Shown: piece by piece, positions 1 to 4,915 of the stretch
How the letters are laid out: each line of letters begins with the position of its first letter
Numbering within the stretch: position 1 is the stretch's first letter
Position numbers and translations under genes: made by a program
Source: Candidatus Melainabacteria bacterium
Lineage (GTDB): Bacteria > Cyanobacteriota > Vampirovibrionia > Obscuribacterales > Obscuribacteraceae
Assembly (NCBI GenBank): GCA_003175915.1
Contig: PSRH01000033.1
Span: 1 to 7,267, forward strand
Reading direction: 5' to 3'
DNA length: 7,267 bases
Notes under the pieces: model-generated
The model's input: the letters and a program-made list of their open reading frames with translations, nothing else
Database searches by the model: none
What the model was told of the DNA's origin: nothing

Positions 1-825
1 AGACTGTTCGAACCGCTGGCGGAACGGTTGGACGATTACTTTAGTCATAACACCCGGCCTAAGAAGCCGCTCCTGATTGTCGTACTGACGGACGGAGTGC
101 CGGTGCCCAGATTTGAGCCCCAACTGGTAGCAAGAGAATTAGTTGAAGCAAGTCAACACATGACGGCACCCGGGCAGGCTACGGTAATTTTCGGCCAGAT
201 TGGTGGTGATGATCGAGCCGGAGAAGAATTTCTCTCAGATCTTGAAAGGAATCTCACTACATACGGTGCTCGATACCCCATAGTACATACGATATCTTTT
301 GATACGCTGGAAGGACGAGGCCTTGGACCGGCGTTAGTGGCCGCGATCCAAAAGTACGCGCCGAGGTTGCCCAAAGTAGCGCAGGCAGCGCAACCTGTGG
401 TAGGGAATAGAATTCAACGATATATACCGAGCCCGCAGGTTCAGCAATTTTTGGGTAACCAACTGAAGCGCCTGCCGCCTCCAATTGATGCGGATGTTGA
501 TGTTTCTAGTTTTAACGATCCGATTGCTCCAGGTGATGGCTCCCCTTTCCGAAGGGTAGATCAATTTGTCGATAACCCTCAAATCGATCCGAATGGAGCC
601 AGACATTTTGCCAATGGGAAACACTTTGACTTAAGCAGTATGCCCGTTGGTTCTGCAATCGATACGGTGAGAGCATCTAGCATAAATGACATGTCCCCAG
701 GTGGAAGGCGCCGATTTAATAGAGGATTTCCCAATTCCTTCGGGCCTCCAATGGCTGGCCGTTTCCCAGGAAGACGCGGGCGTGGAAATGCTCCTTCTTG
801 GTTCGACCCTGTCGAAGATCGATGA
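1..825 (+). CDS. vWA-domain protein, C-terminal part (5' end off the window)
   Basis: The frame is open to the first base, so the true start lies off the left edge and 274 residues are visible. Residues 1 to about 120 look like the second half of a von Willebrand factor A fold: a hydrophobic strand leads into VLTDGVP (Asp31), the usual late MIDAS metal-ligand motif, followed by a helix, a strand ending in FGQIGGD, and a final strand and helix around HTISFDTLEG and GPALVAAI. vWA domains bind a divalent metal and mediate protein-protein contacts; the DxSxS motif would be off the window. From about residue 122 the protein becomes a roughly 150-residue tail rich in Pro, Gly, Asp, Asn and Arg, probably disordered, ending in an Arg/Gly/Phe-rich stretch. 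No membrane segment is visible. The vWA call is fairly safe; the cellular role is unknown. The next feature downstream is a hairpin terminator at 861-889. Confidence 0.8.
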   Translation, partial: RLFEPLAERLDDYFSHNTRPKKPLLIVVLTDGVPVPRFEPQLVARELVEASQHMTAPGQATVIFGQIGGDDRAGEEFLSDLERNLTTYGARYPIVHTISFDTLEGRGLGPALVAAIQKYAPRLPKVAQAAQPVVGNRIQRYIPSPQVQQFLGNQLKRLPPPIDADVDVSSFNDPIAPGDGSPFRRVDQFVDNPQIDPNGARHFANGKHFDLSSMPVGSAIDTVRASSINDMSPGGRRRFNRGFPNSFGPPMAGRFPGRRGRGNAPSWFDPVEDR

Positions 826-850
826 GCCGGAACGATCAGCAAGATAAGAG

Positions 851-892
851 CAAAAAATATGGGACCTATGAGAGCGGGGCATAGGTCCCTTC
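851..892. terminator. Bidirectional intrinsic terminator between convergent genes
   Basis: A perfect 10-bp inverted repeat (GGGACCTATG at 861-870, CATAGGTCCC at 880-889) encloses a 9-base loop. Read on the minus strand the stem is followed by ATATTTTTT, a good U-tract, so it is a strong intrinsic terminator for leftward transcription. Read on the plus strand it is followed only by TTCT, giving a weaker terminator for the vWA gene that stops 36 bases earlier. The better minus-strand signal implies transcription arriving from the right, which supports the small minus-strand gene at 930-1223. Confidence 0.8.
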
Positions 893-894
893 TC

Positions 895-915
895 CAACGA
901 CTAGATGGGTCGTTG
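895..915. other. Second perfect hairpin beside the terminator
   Basis: CAACGAC (895-901) and GTCGTTG (909-915) form a perfect 7-bp stem with a 7-base loop, 5 bases from the terminator stem. It has no T-run on either side in the right position (an AAACTTATATATG stretch follows on the plus strand), so it is not an intrinsic terminator by itself. On a leftward transcript it would fold just before the terminator hairpin, 14 bases after the stop codon of the candidate gene ending at 930, and could protect the RNA 3' end or help pausing. Its role is inferred. Confidence 0.5.
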
Positions 916-929
916 AAACTTATATATGA

Positions 930-1223
930 TCATTTTTCAGCCGATGAATCCGACCTCAGTTTGTCAATTGTTGCCTTCGAAACACTTTTGTCGCCAGTGG
1001 CAGCACGGGCGGTGCCCATTTTCCTGCTTGGATCTAGAATTGACTCGCAGCTCGCAACCGCACCGGTCAAAACCAATGCTCTCGGGTTCAGATCTTGATT
1101 GGAACGCTCTAGAAAGTCGGTAGGAAGCGTCACAATTATGGTAAGGAGCAGTTTTCTCTCTCTGCTTTCGCGAAGGATTCGGCTCGCCAGTCCGTTCGGT
1201 TTGTGCCTTATTATGGTTGTCAT
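930..1223 (-). CDS. Possible hypothetical protein, 97 aa
   Basis: I do not recognise this protein. The case for a gene: an ATG at 1223 is preceded 8 bases upstream by GGGAG (minus strand), a credible Shine-Dalgarno; the frame runs 97 codons; first codon positions are purine-rich as in real genes; and the stop is followed within 60 bases by two hairpins, the second a good minus-strand terminator. The protein is basic and soluble-looking, with a hydrophobic stretch LLLTIIVTLP near residues 29-38 and a Lys/Ser/Asp-rich C-terminus; no signal peptide or known motif is visible. A TTG at 1238 would add five residues but lacks a better binding site. It would be convergent with the vWA gene and divergent from the response regulator. 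It could still be chance, since plus-strand frames are also open here. Confidence 0.4.
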   Translation of the reverse strand: MTTIIRHKPNGLASRILRESRERKLLLTIIVTLPTDFLERSNQDLNPRALVLTGAVASCESILDPSRKMGTARAATGDKSVSKATIDKLRSDSSAEK

Positions 1224-1297
1224 ACGGGAATCTCCCAAAATACTTCTGAAGTCTCGTCAAGCCGCCCACTTCCCAGCCCCCATCCAAAATTGGCGGT
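1224..1297. promoter_or_regulatory. Short divergent region with inverted repeats
   Basis: This is the likely control region if both small flanking frames are genes. It contains an 11-base inverted repeat, ACTTC-T-GAAGT (1242-1252), and GGGA-ATC-TCCC (1226-1236), whose minus-strand copy contains the proposed Shine-Dalgarno of the leftward gene. A poor-to-fair plus-strand promoter can be drawn as TTGTCA (1217-1222), a 16-base spacer and AATACT (1239-1244). On the minus strand TTGACG (around 1257) has no well-placed -10 box. I see the repeats directly; operator or promoter function is a guess. Confidence 0.25.
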
Positions 1298-1447
1298 ATG
1301 CCATATCAGCTGAGCGTCCCCGACATATATTTAGAGCGTATACGGCAAATATCAGAAAAACATCAGTGCCCTGGCAATCCAATTGTTATCATTGTTCGAG
1401 CGCAGTTTGACGGGGTATCGGTGATGGTAATGGTCGAGAGAGCTTAA
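1298..1447 (+). CDS. Possible 49-aa small protein coupled to the response regulator
   Basis: This short frame is unassigned to any family. It starts at ATG 1298 and ends in TAA at 1445-1447, whose last A is the first base of the response regulator ATG (TAATG), the classic arrangement for translational coupling. The peptide looks protein-like: an amphipathic helix around IYLERIRQISEK, a CPGNP turn, then a beta-like hydrophobic run around IVIIVRAQF and VSVMVMVERA. Purine-first codons fit coding use. Against it, there is no convincing Shine-Dalgarno (only GGCGG touching the ATG), the frame is open only from 1250, and it is very short. Alternatives are a leader peptide whose translation controls the regulator, the remnant of a longer gene, or chance. 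Confidence 0.4.
   Translation: MPYQLSVPDIYLERIRQISEKHQCPGNPIVIIVRAQFDGVSVMVMVERA
1436..1442 (+). promoter_or_regulatory. Ribosome binding site of the response regulator
   Basis: GAGAGAG lies 4 bases before the ATG at 1447, a purine-rich Shine-Dalgarno-like site at the short end of useful spacing. It sits inside the last codons of the possible 49-aa frame, consistent with coupled reinitiation. Confidence 0.5.
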
Positions 1448-2115
1448 TGCCTAAGATACTTATTGTCGAAGATGACATTAAATTGGCGTCGAGGCTAACG
1501 GACTGGTTGAAGCATGAAAGGCATACAGTTGAGTTAGCGAAAGATGGTCAGGAGGCGGCGGGTTACCTGGCAATGGACAAATTTGATGTGATCATTCTGG
1601 ACATTGTCTTGCCGGGAGTATCCGGGATTGACGTCTGCAGGCAATTTCGCTCCCGTGGCGGTACGACACCCATTCTCATGCTTACGGGCAAGACCGAAAT
1701 TCAAGACAAGACTCTTGGACTGGATTCTGGTGCAGACGATTATCTGACTAAGCCGTTTGATGCCCAAGAACTATCCGCCCGGATCAGGGCGCTGTTGCGC
1801 AGGTCAACTCACCTCACCGAGAATGTACTCGTAGTAGGCAGGCTTTCCCTCGATATTGCTTCCCACCGCTTGTTGGTAGATAACAAAGAGGTACCGCTCC
1901 TGCCGAAGGAGTATTCCATCCTTGAGTTTTTAATGCGTCGTCCAAATCACGTGTTTTCGCCGGATGACCTGCTCAGGCGCGTTTGGGAATCTGATTCAGA
2001 AGCGACCATTACTTCACTTCGACAGTATATCTACCAGCTCCGCAAGAAGCTCAGTGCTTTTGGGATCGAGTCGATAGCAACTGTTCATGGCGTCGGCTAC
2101 AGGCTAGAGGCATAG
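1447..2115 (+). CDS. OmpR/PhoB-family response regulator transcription factor
   Basis: This is a complete 222-residue protein, the usual length for the family. Residues 1-118 form the receiver domain: acidic cluster E8-D9-D10, phosphoacceptor Asp52 in the strand VIILDIVLPG, Thr80 in MLTGK and Lys102 in TKPF, so all switch residues are intact. Residues about 126-221 form the winged-helix DNA-binding domain, with LLPKEYSILEFL, the recognition-helix region around SLRQYIYQLRKKL and the C-terminal hairpin VHGVGYRLEA. Phosphorylated by a sensor kinase, such proteins typically dimerise and bind direct repeats at promoters. The start is set by GAGAGAG 4 bases upstream and by alignment of the first strand (KILIVEDD). 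It stops 2 bases from the stop codon of the histidine kinase on the opposite strand. Its target genes cannot be read from this window. Confidence 0.95.
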   Translation: MPKILIVEDDIKLASRLTDWLKHERHTVELAKDGQEAAGYLAMDKFDVIILDIVLPGVSGIDVCRQFRSRGGTTPILMLTGKTEIQDKTLGLDSGADDYLTKPFDAQELSARIRALLRRSTHLTENVLVVGRLSLDIASHRLLVDNKEVPLLPKEYSILEFLMRRPNHVFSPDDLLRRVWESDSEATITSLRQYIYQLRKKLSAFGIESIATVHGVGYRLEA

Positions 2116-2117
2116 GG

Positions 2118-3578
2118 CTAAGGTTCGTTTAGCGGCACTGTGAACCAGAAAGTACTGCCCTTTCCGATGGTACTATCCACACCGATCTCCCCTCCATGCT
2201 GCTGCACAATTTCTTTACAGATTGCCAGCCCCAGGCCGGTCCCCGGCTTGTTATTGCCACCATAGCTCTCTAATTGTTCATATGGTTCAAAGATCACGCT
2301 GCGAGCATCATCCGGAATACCAGGTCCCTGATCGGCAACACTGACTTTCAAAAATTTCCCCAGTTCCTGGCAGTTCAAATCTATCGACCCATTCTCCGGT
2401 GAATATTTTATGGCATTAGACAATACGTTCACTAACACCCTGATCATTCGTTCCTCGTCAGCGTAAACCATTGCGTCGGAAGGTCTGGCTTCAATGCTGA
2501 CGTGATGTTGTTCGGCCAAGCTACCGACAGACAGCAAGGATCTATTGATGACGGCGGAAAAGGGAATGTAATCCCTATTCAACACGACTTTACCAGCATC
2601 CAGTTTCTCAACTTCCAGTAACTCATTGATCAAATTGATCAATCGCCTCACATCGCTTTCGAGTACACCAATCGCCTCCTTAGCCTGCTTTGATAATTCA
2701 CCGTAGGAGCCCTCCAACAATAAAGTCAATGAAAATTGCATGCCCGTGAGAGGTGTACGTAGATCGTGGGAAATAGTCGCAACGAATTGCCTTTTAATCC
2801 GCTCTGCTGCAGCTAGGCGGTTGGCCATGTCGTGGAAGGTCCGATCAAGTTGTGCAATTTCGTCTTCGCCCACAAGCGGCAGTCTCAATGGTTGTTTTTC
2901 ACCCAATCTCAGGGTGTTATCCATGAGGACCTTCAGGCGACTCATTGTGTCACGATTGAAATAGAGTGCCAGGACTAGAACAGTTACTAGATTAGCGACA
3001 ACGCCGGCAAATAACCATCGGTCGACAAAGCGTTGAGTTTCCAACTCTGCTCGCGGACTCTTGAGTTGTTCTCGCTTTTCCGCTTCTACCAGAGCCTGCA
3101 GCTCCTCAATCAACTCTTTAGAGACAGTTTTAACGCGCTCGCGCCATATTGGACCTCGAAAAAACTGGACTGATGCGCCTGCATCGATTCCTGCTTTTCC
3201 TTCGCGCAGCATTTGTATTCCTTTTGCGGCGGCGTTTTCTGCCCTATCGATTACTCCTTTTTCTTGCGGCCTATCTGAGGCAAATTGTCTCAGCGCTTTG
3301 AACTCTACTGGAATCTGGTCGAGAGTGGTATCAATCCTTTTACCGACCTCGGGACTCTTGGTTATTCCATAGACTCCGACTGCTGAAAAGGCCTCATAAA
3401 AAAGCCGGATCAGGACAGTACCACCGGTAATGATAGCCTTAGTATTTTCTGAGCGTACTCTCTGATAATCAGCTTGTTTTAAAAGAACAAACAATATGGC
3501 CACAAAGATTATTTGAAAAACAGCAGGTACGGAGAGCAGGACCCACGCCTTTTGGGACAATTTCAAATGCACTGCCAT
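2118..3578 (-). CDS. Membrane sensor histidine kinase (CHASE3-like, HAMP, HisKA, HATPase)
   Basis: This 486-residue sensor kinase is complete. Transmembrane helix 1 spans about 12-33 and helix 2 about 189-207; between them is a roughly 155-residue, mostly helical extracytoplasmic domain resembling CHASE3 or four-helix-bundle sensors, ligand unknown. HAMP covers about 208-260. The HisKA H-box is ISHDLRTPLTG with His271 as phosphorylation site. The HATPase domain has the N-box (Asn384, Asn388 in NVLSNAIKYS), G1 DQGPGIP (416-422), an F-box FEPY (430-433) and G2 GTGLGLAI (446-453), so it should be catalytically competent. It autophosphorylates with ATP and passes the phosphate to a response regulator Asp. 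It is the last gene of the minus-strand operon, 12 bases after the TPR lipoprotein gene. The only nearby regulator is the convergent gene at 1447-2115; partnership is inferred. Confidence 0.95.
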   Translation of the reverse strand: MAVHLKLSQKAWVLLSVPAVFQIIFVAILFVLLKQADYQRVRSENTKAIITGGTVLIRLFYEAFSAVGVYGITKSPEVGKRIDTTLDQIPVEFKALRQFASDRPQEKGVIDRAENAAAKGIQMLREGKAGIDAGASVQFFRGPIWRERVKTVSKELIEELQALVEAEKREQLKSPRAELETQRFVDRWLFAGVVANLVTVLVLALYFNRDTMSRLKVLMDNTLRLGEKQPLRLPLVGEDEIAQLDRTFHDMANRLAAAERIKRQFVATISHDLRTPLTGMQFSLTLLLEGSYGELSKQAKEAIGVLESDVRRLINLINELLEVEKLDAGKVVLNRDYIPFSAVINRSLLSVGSLAEQHHVSIEARPSDAMVYADEERMIRVLVNVLSNAIKYSPENGSIDLNCQELGKFLKVSVADQGPGIPDDARSVIFEPYEQLESYGGNNKPGTGLGLAICKEIVQQHGGEIGVDSTIGKGSTFWFTVPLNEP

Positions 3579-3587
3579 TTGGAAATT

Positions 3588-3598
3588 TCCTCACCTCC
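3588..3598 (-). promoter_or_regulatory. Ribosome binding site of the histidine kinase, overlapping the upstream stop
   Basis: The minus strand reads GGAGGTGAGGA, with the TGA stop of the TPR lipoprotein gene inside it. GAGG lies 9-10 bases before the ATG at 3578. The intervening GGAAATTTCC (3581-3590) is a perfect palindrome that could pair between transcripts. The overlap implies that the ribosome finishing the upstream gene stands on this site, so the two proteins are probably made in a coupled way. Confidence 0.7.
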
Positions 3599-4874
3599 AC
3601 TGCTTAGGGTAACTCTTCAGAGGGTTGTCCGATTTTATCGTTGCTTCGATTTGACGGGCTTCTTTTAACTTTCCTAGTTTCTTTAAAGCCAGTGCGTATT
3701 TGAGCGCTGGCTCAGTATACACAGCATCACCCGGCCTGTTGCGAATCAACACAATTCTGAGGGCCTCCTTATAACCAGTCTCTGCTTCTTTATAGTGCTG
3801 CTGCAACCAACAACAGTCACCAAGCAGCATATAAGAAAGGCCGGTGAATGCATGATCTTCGCCGAAAGCTTTTTTGTCGATTGGAATCATGTCTCTGGTC
3901 AATTTTTCCGCCTCCGCGTAATGGCCTCTTCTTATGGCAATATATGTCAAACTGCTAAGAGTCAAAGCATAGCGCTGCTGCAGACCGGCTTGCGAAGCTA
4001 ACTTGAGTGCTGCCTGGAATTGCTCTTCAGCAGCGTCGATTTTGTCTTTCATGAACAAGTCATTAGCATTGTGCATAATTTTCCACCATTGCCTGTCGGC
4101 CAAGTCTATTTGGGCAATTTCCTTGGCGTTGCGAGATGAGGATATGTCTACAGCAGGGCTACCAGGGTGGACAGAATTAAGGAACGCTTGATATTCGCGC
4201 GCCATCTCTTGTTGAGTTAGTGCCGTTACGAATGCTCCATTCATCCCGTCAATTGCTTTTTTGTAGACCGACTCTCCCTGGACGAAGTCCCCGAGCGCAA
4301 ACAGCGTTTGAGCGTATCTACGTAAAGCCTCAACGTAGACAGCTTGAAAATCAGGTGGTCGTGTCGGTTGCGATTCACACAATTGCACGGCTTTACTGAG
4401 AAGGGCTCTAGCTTGATCGAACTTGCCGTCGCTGTAGTATACGCTGCCCGCACCGGTCATGAGTTCGGCAATTAGTAATTGTCTGTCCGAATTATCTACC
4501 CCTTGGTGGCTCAGTTGACAGTTTTGCAGCGCATCCGCGTATATCGTTGATGCTTCTGCTGTCCGGCCTTGCTCCATATACAGGTGCGCTAAGCTACCCT
4601 GAGCTTTAGCTACCTCCATGAGATTTTGTGCTTTTTTGGCATCAGCAAGCGCTTCTTGGTACATTCCTTCGGCTGTCTTGTAGTCGAGCGCCGTCTTTGA
4701 TTGATCGCCAGCAACCAGATATTTCAGGAATAACTGGTGCTCATAGTCACGCTCAGGTGGCATGACGGTGCCGCAGGCTCCCATGCACAAGATAATGACT
4801 AGGACAGCAAGAAAATCATAGCGCCGCATTAGCGTCTGGACCAATCGCCCTACCACAGACCCACGCATCGTCAT
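3591..4874 (-). CDS. TPR-repeat lipoprotein
   Basis: This 427-residue protein begins with a basic region (MRRYDF) and a hydrophobic stretch AVLVIILCMG ending at MGAC; Cys34 fits a lipobox with Met instead of Leu at -3, so it is probably a secreted, lipid-anchored protein. The rest is helical tetratricopeptide repeats in two blocks: about residues 48-220 (patterns such as AEGMYQEALADA, AEASTIYADAL, ARALLSKAV, GESVYKKAI) and about 270-415 (AEEQFQAALKLA, AEKLTRDMI, AETGYKEALRI), separated by a Ser/Pro-containing linker. TPRs are protein-binding scaffolds; no enzyme domain is visible. Met3 (4868) may be the real start: GGGTGGA lies 6 bases before it but directly abuts Met1. The gene sits 41 bases after the kinase gene and 12 before the histidine kinase, so it likely shares their transcript and may present signals to one of them. 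Confidence 0.85.
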   Translation of the reverse strand: MTMRGSVVGRLVQTLMRRYDFLAVLVIILCMGACGTVMPPERDYEHQLFLKYLVAGDQSKTALDYKTAEGMYQEALADAKKAQNLMEVAKAQGSLAHLYMEQGRTAEASTIYADALQNCQLSHQGVDNSDRQLLIAELMTGAGSVYYSDGKFDQARALLSKAVQLCESQPTRPPDFQAVYVEALRRYAQTLFALGDFVQGESVYKKAIDGMNGAFVTALTQQEMAREYQAFLNSVHPGSPAVDISSSRNAKEIAQIDLADRQWWKIMHNANDLFMKDKIDAAEEQFQAALKLASQAGLQQRYALTLSSLTYIAIRRGHYAEAEKLTRDMIPIDKKAFGEDHAFTGLSYMLLGDCCWLQQHYKEAETGYKEALRIVLIRNRPGDAVYTEPALKYALALKKLGKLKEARQIEATIKSDNPLKSYPKQWR

Positions 4875-4881
4875 TCCACCC
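4875..4881 (-). promoter_or_regulatory. Ribosome binding site of the TPR lipoprotein (decides the start)
   Basis: Minus-strand GGGTGGA touches the first possible ATG (4874) but is 6 bases from the second (4868), a normal distance. This favours Met3 as the main start; the encoded lipoprotein would lose only two residues. Confidence 0.45.
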
Positions 4882-4915
4882 GCAAGCTGTTTTAGGAGTC
4901 TCCATACCAGCGATC

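Noticed and set aside
7..16. GTTCGAACC-like string resembling a tRNA T-arm
   Set aside because: It lies within the vWA reading frame at the window edge and no tRNA cloverleaf can be drawn around it.
859..1098. 79-codon plus-strand frame across the terminator
   Set aside because: Its first codon lies inside the hairpin stem, it has no ribosome binding site, and it overlaps the better supported minus-strand frame.
964..1287. 107-codon minus-strand frame overlapping the proposed gene
   Set aside because: Composition is random-looking (many Trp, Cys, Arg and Pro) and it ends farther from the terminator than the frame ending at 930.
1382..1396. Direct repeat ATTGTT with 9-base period upstream of the response regulator, a possible regulator box
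   Set aside because: Only two short copies, lying inside the 49-residue frame where they encode Ile-Val repeats; spacing differs from the usual 10-11 bases.
1099..1410. 103-codon plus-strand frame
   Set aside because: No clear binding site and unlikely composition (Ser/Arg/Cys-rich without pattern); it overlaps the more protein-like 49-residue frame, which has the TAATG junction.
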